64,000 nucleotides of DNA, taken from NCBI GenBank assembly GCA_034190875.2, contig CM067356.1, positions 30,653,204 to 30,717,203 on the forward strand, read 5' to 3'. Below are positions 1-10,486 of this stretch, in pieces. Position 1 is the stretch's first letter, and the number at the start of each line of letters is the position of its first letter. This DNA comes from Urechis unicinctus (taxonomy: Eukaryota > Annelida > Polychaeta > Xenopneusta > Urechidae). Under the pieces are notes generated by a model that was given only the letters and a program-made list of their open reading frames with translations, was not told the DNA's origin and did no database searches. A program made the position numbers and the translations under genes.

Positions 1-1209
1 GCAAGACCTAATAATGAAGTGAATGTCATACAATATCTATATATTTGGCTAGAATGCAAGTATTGGTACATTCAAATACACTATGTGGTAGATACATAGT
101 AGGGTAGATTGCTACCAATCATCGTGTTTTTGTATAACCGTTGACCGTTGTGGATGTTTTACACCCAGTGGATATATATATTACGTTAGTTTATTGAAAA
201 TATAAATGCAACGCATTTAAGTGTTTAATTATGTTGTACAAATCACGTTCATCGGAATAGGTGCTTTTAGCTTTTGCCATGTTTACAGTGTCATGTAAGA
301 GGTGCCCTGTAATTAGGCCGGCGAATTGGCTTCTTCGTGAACATATAATGTCAATGCAGTATAATGCGATAGTTTCATAATGAGTATTCATTATGAATTA
401 CATAATTACTTAATCTGCCATATTGATCGTGTTTTTTTGTTCTCTTGTGACACTTATTTCCCGTTTATGTCTTTACGTTCGGGAGTACTGGCTTTTCGTT
501 TCGTCGTGGCGTGGGTTTCGCATTCCGATGTGGGCAACGGATTTGTGTCAAGTGGGCGCTGGCATGTTAGGGAAGCTGTCCAAGCATCCCTATCATTCTC
601 ATTCATCACCGTCGCGATATCACTCGTTGTGGAAAATGACCCAAACCCTAATACGACCTTCCCTTGCCTTATCTAAGCAGCTATGGTAAGGGAAGGTGAA
701 CGTTGCAAGTGTTCTTTCATGGCGTATCTCATCATGAGAGATCAAAGACAGCTGCATGAAACTGATAGCCAATCAAATCATGACCAACGAATCTTATCAA
801 GCACAAATCTCGTTGACTCATATTTAAGTATTTGTACACAGTCAAGTTATTGCGAATGAGTCTGGTGGTCGCAATGATAAATCCAAGTTCCTTGTTTTTC
901 AAATAATGCAAGGCACTCGCGGCACAAAACACAATGGCTTTCATTAGTATATCATCTTACCGATATAGTCATTTATTTCGCAAAATCACAAATATAATCA
1001 GAATTCTTCTGAGTAGATACACATTATTGTCGCATATCTCCTACGCTAATTGTAACAATGAATTAATATAACATAGCATAAACAAAACATAAGTGGTTCC
1101 AACCGGCAAACATATGCGAATAAGGTCCAACAGGCGCCGGAGAGCATTTAGCGTGAACATATGAAAAACCGATTTTACAATAGGCAAAGTAGACCCCTAC
1201 TCGGCGCGT
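1..1209. other. No gene recognised
   Basis: AT-rich sequence with only short open frames in all six frames and no recognisable protein or RNA. It lies outside the inverted-repeat arm that begins near 1,210. The upstream exons of the gene whose last exon starts at 1,409 would be expected here or beyond the window edge, but I could not identify any. Confidence 0.6.
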
Positions 1210-1408
1210 GTCTCTCCCTACTTGGTAAGAACAACAGGCATAGGGATCGGGCATATGCACCCAAGAAAGATGGTCAGCCAATGTAAGTCTCTCATGACCA
1301 CTCAACTACACACTGACTAAATGTCCTATCAGAAAACAAAATACTGATGTCGCACATGTAATGTGTTCTAGCTATTTGGCCATATAATGCCATTTTGTTG
1401 TGTTACAG

Positions 1409-1735
1409 GTACAGCAGTCGCTTCAACAAGCAGTCCTAGACGTGGTCATGGGTTAAGAGGCTAAGACTTACGCCAATATACCAGATACGATGAAAGAAAT
1501 CTTAAGGCCCAAGCAATGCGACCGCAATCACAACAACACCCAACATCAGTCTGAACATTGCTCCTTTGGCAAAGCCATCCACCTAAGAAACGGTTGAGTT
1601 GCAGGTGTCTCGTGTTGATTAAAAATATGATTTGGAAATTTGTTTTTGTTGAAATGTACAAATCTTTTATAAGTCACATTCTTTTGTCTGTAAATTCAAA
1701 CTGTAATAGAAATACTCATGGAATTGGAAAATAAA
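1409..1735 (+). pseudogene. Last exon of transposon gene 2, left copy, broken
   Basis: A good acceptor (TGTTACAG, ending at 1,408) opens an exon that matches the minus-strand exon 8,754-9,103 of the right arm. Shared residues include ASTSS and LKAQAMRPQSQ, followed by LSCRCLVLIKNMIWKF. Here the frame is broken by TAA in the GGCTAAGAC context about 18 codons in and again by TGA further on. The right-arm copy is open throughout. An AATAAA sits at 1,730-1,735. The exon is convergent with the P2RX7_C relic at 2,204-3,237. I do not recognise a domain. Assignment to the 3' end of the transposase-type gene is inferred from position only. Confidence 0.45.
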
Positions 1736-1877
1736 TAATACATGAACTCATTTTAATGTCACTTCCTTTTTCATCTGGGCTAGAATTATGAACATAAAAG
1801 TCAAATCTGAATAAACGTGTCATGACTAATTGACAAAATAATGTGTGCATAATTCTTTTCTTCTGTGTTTGAGAGAC

Positions 1878-2203
1878 GAAAAATTGACTAATATATGAAT
1901 GCTCATTGCATAAAACAAATAGACAATAAAGTATGAGATTGTTGAAACAAAAATGTTAGGAACAAATAATACCACATGTTTTGTGAGACTAGGCAATTTC
2001 ACACAAAAATACCAATCGGAACAATGGGATATTTCCTGACTTAAATTACAAATTAAAACATTTAAGCTCAGTATATTACCAAAACCAACGTTGTATTAAG
2101 CGTGTGTACTGCCAGTACTTCAAGGAAGAGGCCTCTGATCTTCAACACACAACAGGAGGGAGTTACCCTCCTGTTGCACCCCCCTCCCCCCCAAAAAAAG
2201 CCA
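1878..2203. other. Segment present only in the left arm
   Basis: The arms align up to about 1,877 (TTCTGTGTTTGAGAG) and again from about 2,204 (TGATCAACAGAACC). The roughly 330 bases between have no counterpart in the right arm, where the two flanks are nearly adjacent around 8,625. It is either an insertion on the left or a deletion on the right. It contains the hairpin at 2,150-2,176 and no coding signal that I recognise. Confidence 0.6.
2150..2176. other. Perfect 11-bp hairpin
   Basis: CAACAGGAGGG, then AGTTA, then CCCTCCTGTTG: an 11-bp perfect stem with a 5-nt loop, inside the left-arm-only segment. Function unknown. Confidence 0.8.
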
Positions 2204-3237
2204 TGATCAACAGAACCAATTGCTGATAGGTGCCGTGTCTAGGCATCTTTTTTTATTTGGTCCTCGACAACCGCATCAAACTCCCATAGCAAGTCCAACC
2301 GGTACCTGTTAATAACCTCAATGACCATCGGGTCAAGCACAACTCCTTCCATCGGCGGTAGTGCAAATGTGCAAAAGTCTGGGTTGTTGGTGCAACATTG
2401 CCGCTCCACAGGGGTAGGCATATCCCTACATCGAAGGCAGATGCATCAATCTGGTGAAGTGGTAGTTGATTGAGGGTGGAATCCCTCTTTCGGCGGTAAG
2501 GGTTGTCGGGTGATTGTAAGCGCCAACTGTGGCTGTCTGTCTAACCATCAACCAACAACTGACGCACCCCATCCAAATCCAGGCACCGTACAAAATTCTG
2601 AAAATACTATGAGTAATCAAAAGTCTTCACTTTGATGGATTGAATATCTCCAATGCAAATCGCTCTCTGTGACCAAAATTGCATGACTTTTTTTGGAGCA
2701 GCTGAAGAGTGCTTGCTAACTGCTGAGTTGTACAATACCTTCAATTTCGTTTTCCGTGACAGCTCTAAAGATTGAGCAGCCACTCTACTCTGCTGTAGGG
2801 CCTGGTTATTTATTGGTGTGTTGCCAAGGTAGCCTCTGTGTACAAGATTGACTCGCTTTCGGGCCTGTCGAGGTCTACAAACAAATGAGAACCAGTGGAA
2901 ATATATGGTTCGATAAGTACAACATGGGACACGCTATTTACTGATAAAGTGATTCAATTAGGTAAGGCAAGCCCAAAAGTGTTTGAAGAAGGTGGGGCTC
3001 CTCTGCCACCTCTTCAGGTCGGTCTGTAACCTCCACCGACTTGGACACCTGCGTCATGGTGAACAATTTCAAACCATTAAACACATCCTTCCCAGTAATA
3101 ATGGATGTATTGAGTTCAATAAAATACCCTTGATAAGAATCCGGTTCAAATAATATAGGAACAAACCTCAGCTCTACACAGGCTGTCAGAATCTGTACCA
3201 TGACCTTCCACTGCCAATTTAATTGATGAATGAACAT
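2204..3237 (-). pseudogene. P2RX7_C (P2X7 ballast)-like gene relic, left arm
   Basis: The minus-strand frame at 2,450-2,239 contains CICLRCRDMPTPVERQCC, then an acidic stretch ending in INRYRLDLLW. This CxC..C..MPT....CC pattern is characteristic of the zinc-binding cysteine-rich P2RX7_C domain, which forms the cytoplasmic ballast of vertebrate P2X7 and occurs alone in many invertebrate proteins. Just beyond it, in a shifted frame, comes RHGTYQQLVL, matching the family's RH(C/V)AYRQ(F/L)V. Upstream, 3,201-2,938 reads MVQILTACVELRFVP and 2,890-2,600 reads RKRVNLVHRGYLGNTP through KTFDYSYFQN. Both stretches are shared with the right arm but are not recognised. Damage: a TGA stands where the family has Trp just before the first Cys, and there are several frame changes. 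No P2X channel region is present. Confidence 0.65.
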
Positions 3238-3580
3238 GACAAGAATAATTCAATCAATAATGCTACAGTGTTTTTGGAGCCAAAAGCCTGCAAAAGTCAG
3301 CCCCCAAAATTTGTAAATAATACAGATTTAAGGTCATCTCTGTCACTAAATTTCACCAAATTTATTCCAGCTATCCAAGGTTTCTACAAAACCAGCATGG
3401 TGTTAAAGTAGACAATTATAGACACACAATCTAAATCATGCGTATATGTCAAAGTGGGTTGTAATAAACTTAAAATAACCCAAATCAGAACCAAAACCTC
3501 CCCACCTGTCTACTGTCCCTTGTCCAAACCCATACGATAATACATACCACCCCAAACTCCTAGCACGGATGTTTCAGTAC

Positions 3581-3671
3581 ACAGGGATTTGCATTGGCCG
3601 GCCGCTTTCCTTTCTGTAGGGTTCATGTATGCATAGAAGATAGCGGCAGGCCGGCCAATTCAAATCCCTGT
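3581..3671. mobile_element. 91-bp hAT-like MITE, left-arm copy
   Basis: A short palindromic element with terminal inverted repeats that begin ACAGGGATTTG and include the GGCCGGCC block. It is flanked by 8-bp near-perfect direct repeats, TTCAGTAC (3,573-3,580) and TTCAGTTC (3,672-3,679). An 8-bp target duplication and CAGGG ends fit the hAT superfamily. The same element sits at the homologous site in the other arm (7,137-7,227), so it inserted before the two copies separated. Confidence 0.75.
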
Positions 3672-3959
3672 TTCAGTTCACTATAACCAGATAACGTAGG
3701 CGTCCTGAAGGAGACCCAAGCCCCTTGATAATACAATTTATGAGTTCATTCAGGAATATTCCAATAGTTTGTGATGAAAAAGCACCGATAATTGCATGTG
3801 AAATAATCCAACTTCGAACAAGTGTCATGGCTTTATACTCCAAAACGTGACAGACTAGTCAAGAATAGCGTTTTTATTATGCTCAGCAGTCAGGGTTAGC
3901 ACCGATCGAACGGAATATAAATATACAGGACGTCTTGAAGGGCTGCCTCAGGGATTGTT

Positions 3960-4367
3960 CGCTGGTGTAACACCATTTATTGTTAAATTTACGGTAATCT
4001 TTTGTACCGAGAGTGTTCACTATATTGAGGCGGGTTCTTTTTTATATATAACATTCGAGAGCTCCAATCAAAGAGGAATCAAAAGAATCACCATTTCTTC
4101 TGCTTGCGTTTCCAACTTCTGTCAAATCTGCGCTGCGCGTGACGTCACGACTATGTGTTGTAAACAAATACGCATGCGCCATTTTCCCATCGACAAGTCC
4201 TCATGTTTGTAAACATGGGTGTGACCGACACATTTCGATACGGTGTAATCGACGATATAGTGTTGAACCAGTCCGCAAAATGGTTTATATGGGTTTCAAA
4301 AGAGTTGTTCTATTAAATGGAGCAAAAAACTGCATGCCAATTTTTTTGGGGGAAAATGCACTTTTAA
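3960..4367 (-). promoter_or_regulatory. Promoter-like end of the left element copy
   Basis: Read on the minus strand, TTAA (4,364-4,367) is followed by AAGTGCATTTTCC. About 180 bases further on come a GCCATTTT-type (YY1-like) site and a perfect CRE palindrome TGACGTCA (about 4,140-4,147). The same order (TTAA, AGTGC, GCCATTTTCC, GTGACGTCAC) precedes the P2RX7_C gene at 38,544-38,640. It would drive the relic at 2,204-3,237. Promoter activity and element boundary are inferred. Confidence 0.4.
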
Positions 4368-4567
4368 AATACAGCCTTGCGGGTACAGTGTAGTCTTTAT
4401 TTTCTGTAATCATTCAAAACACACTGCATATGCATTTAATTGTAAGCAATGTACGAGCAACACACGTGGAGTCGCAAGAAGCATGTTTTGCCTAGACCAA
4501 ACGTAGAGCAGCATCGTCGAATGTTCCCCGACGATTACATAAATGTTTCATGCTGCTACAGACTGAT

Positions 4568-4852
4568 AGAAATTGAATTTGCACATGCACCCAATAAACT
4601 GTAAGATAACGTTATTCGGTCGAATGTGATTAAGCATGGATTTGCATTCAAGTTGAATGACGGGTGACCAAAATCTTTCAACAATCTTTCATTCTCACGG
4701 ATACTTATTTGAAACCCTACTTCAGTTTTTTTGGCAATAAATTATAAAAACTCCATCAGCTGGCTCATTATTAAGAAACAGAATAAAAACACTGCACCAT
4801 CAAGTATGGTCTGAATTGGCCGGAACAGCGGAACAGGATGCAAGTTTTACAT
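4568..4852. repeat. Diverged dispersed repeat, copy 1
   Basis: Similar in the same orientation to 14,850-15,087. Shared anchors are CATTCAAGTT(G/A)AATGACGG near one end and CTGCACCA, GGCCG, AGCGGAAC and AAGTTTTACAT near the other, with the spacing kept. No coding potential. Likely an old non-autonomous repeat family. Confidence 0.65.
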
Positions 4853-7136
4853 CAGACCGAGCGTTGTCGACGTAAGCAATGGCGATAAACAATGGCCCAT
4901 GGTAAGTTACCATGTCTGCTCGATAATTTAATTAAGGAGATCAATGAGCCGTTTGGTAAAGAGATGCGATCGGATGGTAAAATAATATTGATTATAATCT
5001 TCCAATGTGATTCATTTTAGAAACGCGATTACATCTAATAAATTATTTTCACGGCCTTATCAGTTGTGCTCAGATAGTTCCGTCTCAGGTATCAGACCAA
5101 TTTGACAGCAAAAACCATAAATTCATTCCGATGTTGCGTGCCCCAAAAATGTAACCAGTGGCTCTCGGATGCGTTATGTACTGTTCATGTTAATTTGCGG
5201 AAAGAACACACGGGTAGAAATGAGTATCTAAAATAGAACGACCAGCAAAATACGCACCCTTAGCCACCTAGATCGTTGTCTCAGTGTAAACGCATCAGGA
5301 ATATCCTAAACCAAAATTACGTCATAAAAGATTATGGTTATCAGACATACCTTAGGATGATATCTGATTGGTATTGAGTGCGAATTATTCATACGATATG
5401 CATCTATCATGATATACCATGGAAATAATAATTTGTTTCTGTTAACAGGGTCACACATTTGTGGGACAGAATGCAATGCTGGATATGAATAAAAACGAAA
5501 TCTATCATTTGTAATATGTTTGGTGCTATCGTGGTCGCAGATTATCTTAGCGCAAACAGGTGCAAAGTTTATGCTTGCTGATGTCATTAAATGTTTCACG
5601 TTTCACTTTTATGATTCTGACTAAGTGGTTATGAAACATTTATCCATCAACTCATGGGGTCAGAAACTTATTCCTCTTGGACCTTCCATCATTACATAAA
5701 CATTTAATGGTTATCATTAATATATATAAAAGCGTGAATCATCGCACTGCTCATTTGCACCAACGTTTTCATATTTTCGTCTGAAACGTGTCTCCATAAC
5801 CATGATTGGATTCAGGCCTTATTGATGTAAATGGATCGCCACTGGATCATTTGATCTATCATGTAACGGCAATCCCGAAGGTGTTAATATTTTCGAAATA
5901 ATATAATGCATAAAAATAGCTGACCCAAGTTTTGATGGTTGTCCCTTGAATGATACTTATGGATTTGTGCCCAGTATGAGAATTTTCTTGTCAATGCCGC
6001 GTGTATCATAGTTGTAAGACTGGACTGCATATGAAGCGATTAAACGGATGATTTTGATATCCAATGCTTGCTGTCACGATGAAGCTTGTGGTCAAAAGGA
6101 AACACATCTTCCTGCCATTTCAAGTCTTTCATCTTATCTTCTGGGTCAGATCGGGCGATCGCTTGGCTGATTTAGCTCTTTAAATACCAGCTTTTGCAAC
6201 CGATCGGTTTCAATTTGATGAGATGCAGTGGGGCGGGCTCAAGTGTGTCAGCTGGATTATTAGTATTTGTTTGTGATAATTAAATAAGACTTTTGACAAG
6301 TGTTGCGCTGCCCTCACTTTGTACCAATATATATGTATGGTTGGATAAAAACTACGCGTGAATGAAATCTTTCTACCACATTATGATGTGATCATAAATG
6401 TATCTTTTGATACCACTGTTATAATTTAATTGTTCTAATGCATTACATCTTGGAATACAGAGGAGCTCTTTGCTCGCATCCTTTGCTACAGCATGCAGAC
6501 CACAGTCATCTGATGAGGGTGAGTAACATATTTCCTTCATTCTTTGATACAGCAACTGATTTTATTCAGTAATCGATCTTGATCCCGCATTGACTTCCTG
6601 GATTCGCAAAAAGAGCCGAGACCTCAGTCAGTTGCGTTTTGTATCGCACATACGGCGTTCCCTAGCAATAAATTTAAATTATTCCATTCAATGTCTACCT
6701 CTTGTCCATTCACCAAAGGAGCAAATTGGTGAAATCTAAAATCTGGGTTGTTTTTTCTGACTATAAAGTTGGATAACCTATGTCTTCTGTGCTAGCCAGG
6801 TTTTTTTTGTAAATGTGAGCACCTTATTTAATTCTGGTCATTTGTATTTCGCGGTTTTTAATTGACAATCACATTGTTGCATAAAACATTCATAATTGAC
6901 AATCCTTCTGCGTGTGTGTACGTGTAACGTGACCATGTGCGAGAGTTTGCTCTTCACGTTTTGGAGTATAGAGCCATGACACTTGTTCGAAGTTGGATTA
7001 TTTCACATGCAATTATCGGTGCTTTTTCATCGCAAACTATTGGAATATTCCTGAATGAACTCATAAATTGTATTATAAATCAAAGAGCTGGGGTCTCCCT
7101 CAGGACGTCTACGTTATCTGGTTATAGTGAACTGAA

Positions 7137-7227
7137 ACAGGGATTTGAATTGGCTGGCCTGCCGCTATCTTCTATGCATACATAAACCCTACAGAGAAAA
7201 TAGCGGCCGGCCAATGCCAATCCCTGT
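7137..7227. mobile_element. 91-bp hAT-like MITE, right-arm copy
   Basis: Same element as 3,581-3,671, differing at about six positions. Flanking 8-bp repeats are GAACTGAA (7,129-7,136) and GTACTGAA (7,228-7,235), the complement of those in the left arm. The shared insertion site shows that the arms descend from one sequence. Confidence 0.75.
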
Positions 7228-7639
7228 GTACTGAAACGTCCGCACCAGGAGTTTGGGGTGGTATGTATCATCGTATTGGTTTGGACAAGGGACAGTAGAC
7301 AGGTGGGGAGGTTCTGGTGCTGATTTGGGTATTTTAAGTTTGTTGCAACCTACTTTCATAAGACTTATACGCATGGTTTAGATTGTGTGTCTATAATTGT
7401 CAACTTTAACACAATGCTGGTTTTGTAGAAGCCTTGGATAGCTGGAATAAATTCAGCGACTGAGATGACCTTAAATCTGTATTATTTACAAATCGTTTAT
7501 GGCTGACTTTTGCAGGCTTTTGGCTCAAACACTGTAACATTATTGATTGAATTATTCTTTTCAAGTTTATTAATTAAAAACCAACACACTTTCAAATTTA
7601 AAGGAAATCAAAGCGCCAAGGAGGGGATCACCTACAAGA

Positions 7640-8640
7640 AGAGGCAGTGGAAGGAGTCATGGTACAGATTCTGACAACCTGTGTGGAACTGAGGTTGGTT
7701 CGTATATTATTTGAATTGGATTCTTATCAAAGATGTTTTATTGAACTCAATACATCCATTTTGACTGAGAAGGATGTGTTTAATGGTTTGAAATTGTTCA
7801 CCATGACACAGGTACCCAATTCGGGTGAAGTTACAGACCAGCCAAAGAGGTGGCAGGGGAGCCCCACCTTCTTCAAACAAGGTACTATTGGGCTTGCCTT
7901 ACCTAATTTAATCACTTTGTCCGTAAATAGGTCCAATGTTGGACTTATCGAACCATATATTTCCACTGGTTCTCATTTGTTTGTAGACCTCGACAGCCCG
8001 AAAGCGAGTCAATCGTGTTTGCAGAGGCTACCTTGGCAACACACCAATAACTTACCAGACCCTACAGCTGAATAGAGTGGCTGCTAAATCTTTAGAGCTG
8101 TCACAGAAGGAGAAATTGAAGGTATTGTACAACTCAGCAGTTAGCACTCTTCAGCTGCTCCAAAAACCTTCATGCAATTTTGGTCACAGAGAGAGATTTG
8201 CATTGGAGATATTGAATCCATCAAAATGAAGACTTTTGATTTCTCATATTTTCAGAATTTAGTGCAGTGGCTGGATTTGGATGTGGTGCGGCAGTTGCTT
8301 GTTGGACAGACAGCCACATTTTGCGCTTACAATCACCCGGCAACCCACACAGCGGAAAGACTACCACTTCATCAGACTGTTGCATCTGCCTTCAATGTAG
8401 GGAAATGCCTACCCCTGTGGAGCGGCAATGTTGCACTAACAGCCCAGACTTTTGCACATATGCACTACCTCAGATGGAAGGAGTTGTGCTTGACCCGATG
8501 GTCATTGAGGTTATTAACAGGTACCGGGTGGACTTGCTATGGGATGCGGTTGTCGATGACAAAAAAAAGGATGCTTAGACACTGTGCCTATTAGCAATTG
8601 GTTCTGTGGATTCTCAAACACAGAAGAAAAGAATTATGCA
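7640..8640 (+). pseudogene. P2RX7_C (P2X7 ballast)-like gene relic, right arm
   Basis: Reading frames in order: 7,655-7,870 MVQILTTCVELR...FTMTQV; 7,999-8,170 RKRVNRVCRGYLGNTP...LELSQKEKLKVLYNSAV; 8,172-8,265 MQFWSQREICIGDIESIK...YFQN; then, after a possible acceptor (TTTTCAG), 8,380-8,570 with CCICLQCREMPTPVERQCC and INRYRVDLLW. Past a run of A comes RMLRHCAY, a TAG stop, then QLVLW. In the P2RX7_C family this reads RxRHCAYRQ(F/L)V.W, so one codon became a stop. The first Trp of the DWC motif is Cys here. A 4-base deletion relative to the left arm (GTTAGC versus GTTAGCAAGC, near 8,145) shifts the frame. Zinc binding through the Cys cluster is family knowledge. The upstream parts are unassigned. 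Confidence 0.65.
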
Positions 8641-8753
8641 CACATTATTTTGTCAATAAGTCGTGACATGTTATCTTCAGATTAGACTTTTTATGTTCAT
8701 AATTCTAGCCCTGATGAAAAAAGAAGTGACATTAAAATGAGTTCATGTATCAT

Positions 8754-9103
8754 TTATTTGCCAATGACATGAGTTCTTCTATTACAGTTTGAATTTACAG
8801 ACAAAAGAATGTGACTTATAAAATATTTGTACATTTCAACAAAAACAAATTTCCAAATCATATTTTTAATCAAAACGAGACACCTGCAACTCAACTGTTT
8901 TTTGGGTAGATGGCCTTGGCACAGGAGCAATGTTCGTACTGATATTGCGAGGACATCAGCAGAGCGTTGTGGGTGTAATTGTGATTGCGGTCGCATTGCT
9001 TGGGCCTTAAGATTTATGTCATCAAATCTGGTATATGGGCGTGTGTCTTGGCCTCTAAACCGATGACTACGTCTTTGACTGCTTGTTGAAGCCGGTGCTG
9101 TAC
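8754..9103 (-). CDS. Last exon of transposon gene 2, right copy (partial)
   Basis: On the minus strand a TGTTACAG acceptor opens at 9,103 into about 117 open codons, ending at a TAA that overlaps AATAAA (8,753-8,758). The exon starts with a low-complexity Ser/Arg stretch (ASTSSQRRSHRFRGQ), then LKAQAMRPQSQ, and ends hydrophobic. It is convergent with the P2RX7_C relic, whose 3' end lies about 110-150 bases away. It is the intact counterpart of 1,409-1,735. No domain recognised. I group it with the basic first exon at 10,487-10,602 because both lie on the minus strand within one putative element, but the exons between them were not found. Confidence 0.45.
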
Positions 9104-9300
9104 CTGTAACACAACAAAATGGCATTATATGGCCAAATAGCTAGAACACATTACATGTGCAGCATCAGTATTTTGTTTTCTGATAGAACATTTAGTCAGT
9201 GTGTAGTTGAGTGGTCATGGAAGACTTACATTGGCTGACCATCCTACTTGAGTGCATATGCCCGATTCCTCTGCCTGTTGTGGTCCATTGTCACAACTTG

Positions 9301-9509
9301 ACTGCGGGCAAGGTAAGACAAACACCTGAATTAGGGTCAAGAGGATGCAATAATTTCTCTACCTGAACTTTACAAAGTAAGTAAGGTATGTTTGCAACAA
9401 CAATTAACAAATCTAAATAGTGCAATGGACTCACAATAGGCCCTTAGACTTTATTTAATCGGTGACATTTACACAAGTCTATTCAATACAGGGCGATTCG
9501 ATAGCAGGG
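9301..9509. other. No gene recognised
   Basis: Short stretch between the end of the right arm and the hairpin-bounded segment. No signal seen. Confidence 0.5.
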
Positions 9510-9523
9510 TATTCATTAGCCGT

Positions 9524-9547
9524 GCACGACGTTTATTAACGTCGTGC
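9524..9547. other. Perfect 10-bp hairpin
   Basis: GCACGACGTT, TATT, AACGTCGTGC. Forms the left end structure of the putative element 9,510-10,465. Confidence 0.85.
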
Positions 9548-9950
9548 AAAGATCGTAACCGAATGCGCGTGAACGATACATGAGTTCCAATTATACACGA
9601 TAATTACACAAATGTATATATGAAGAATAATTTTTCACATAAATGAATGTTTATTAACAAGTTGAGTTAGTTTACGGGTGAGATTTCGTCAAGGGCGATT
9701 TAATCCGGCCACACAAATTCTGAAAAGTTCATGTTTATTTTGAACGACAAGAACGGTTTCTTCTGCGCGCATGCGCAGACAAGGTTCTTCGCAAGCGAAC
9801 TTTTTTCTTTCTGAATTTTATTATTTAAGTATATGTGTCATTTTGTCAATGATTATCTTTTTCCAAATATCTACTTTGAAGGGCGATATGTATTTAACGA
9901 TATCACATAGACATTTAAAAAAAGATAACACTTATTGATTCCCGCAGTCT

Positions 9951-10144
9951 GGAGGGGGCACTTGGCCTTGACCTGCGTAGGGGTGTGCCCCGGGATCTCA
10001 AAAACCTGTACCTGTCATACAAGGTAAAAATGGCAAAAGCATACCCCATCCTACAATTATGAGGTCAACAAAACCCGTCGGGAGGCCGAAAAAAACCTAC
10101 CCCGACACATGTATACTACCTCTATATACTTAAGTGCCCCCTCC
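9951..10144. mobile_element. 194-bp segment with 13-bp terminal inverted repeats
   Basis: GGAGGGGGCACTT (9,951-9,963) is repeated exactly inverted as AAGTGCCCCCTCC (10,132-10,144). The interior is non-coding and GC-richer than its surroundings. This is MITE-like structure nested in the larger hairpin-bounded segment. Superfamily and target duplication are not clear. Confidence 0.5.
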
Positions 10145-10419
10145 ACCGGGACCTGCAGCCACATGGCGAGTGAAACTGGAACTTCGTAATGTGACGTCAT
10201 ATCTCCAAAACCGGGGCTGCCGCGAATGAAAGTTGTGATTCTAAAAGTTTATTCGACTATTGCTAAATAATAACGAGACAGTGGATAACCAAAATAATTC
10301 GTTCAAGCGGATATTCATCTCATTTGTCGACATAAATATTTACGTAAGTACACAACTTGGTAGTAGCCCCGGAGTCGTCATATAAAAACACTTTCCACAC
10401 GACCCACACATCTTCACTC

Positions 10420-10448
10420 ACGACGGTATATATTTATATTACCGTCGT
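10420..10448. other. 9-bp hairpin
   Basis: ACGACGGTA, an 11-nt AT loop, TACCGTCGT. Forms the right end structure of the putative element 9,510-10,465 and mirrors the hairpin at 9,524-9,547. Confidence 0.8.
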
Positions 10449-10486
10449 TCGCGGCTAGGTATTCATAATACAACGAGATTACTTAC

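Larger units (their letters stand above)
1210..3851 (-). repeat. Left arm of a large inverted repeat
   Basis: Read on the minus strand, this segment matches 6,953-9,300 in the same gene order and with the same small insertions. The outer limit is near the shared string CATTGGCTGACCAT. The inner limit is CACGTTTTGGAGTATA, whose complement ends at 3,851. Identity is very high at the inner end (two differences in about 120 bases) and lower elsewhere. This arm is longer than its partner because of a segment at about 1,878-2,203 that the right arm lacks. Confidence 0.85.
3852..6952. other. Spacer between inverted-repeat arms
   Basis: About 3.1 kb of unique sequence between the two arms. Its left part (3,960-4,367) looks like the promoter and end of the left element copy. 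It also holds one copy of a dispersed repeat (4,568-4,852). The remaining 2.1 kb (4,853-6,952) is AT-rich and shows no gene, RNA or repeat that I recognise. Confidence 0.6.
6953..9300 (+). repeat. Right arm of the large inverted repeat
   Basis: Reverse complement of 1,210-3,851. It carries the same 91-bp MITE, the same P2RX7_C-like relic and the same convergent last exon. The inner end (6,953-7,074) differs from the left arm at only two bases; most of the rest is more diverged and has small indels. The outer limit is near 9,300, after which the right side continues with sequence not seen on the left. Confidence 0.85.
9510..10465. mobile_element. Putative non-autonomous element bounded by inverted hairpins
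   Basis: The two ends are imperfect inverted repeats of each other. On + near 9,517 the order is TAGCCG, ACGACG, a hairpin, then CGTCGTG and AGAT. The complement of 10,412-10,458 gives TAGCCG, ACGACGG, a hairpin and CGTCGTGAG..AGAT. Each end thus carries its own stem-loop (9,524-9,547 and 10,420-10,448). No open frame of note lies between. The segment would sit in the first intron of the minus-strand gene that starts at 10,602. Target-site duplication not determined. Confidence 0.45.

Noticed and set aside
3960..4393. Coding frames on the + strand around 3,955-4,393
   Set aside because: They run antisense through the promoter-like end of the left element and match no protein family.
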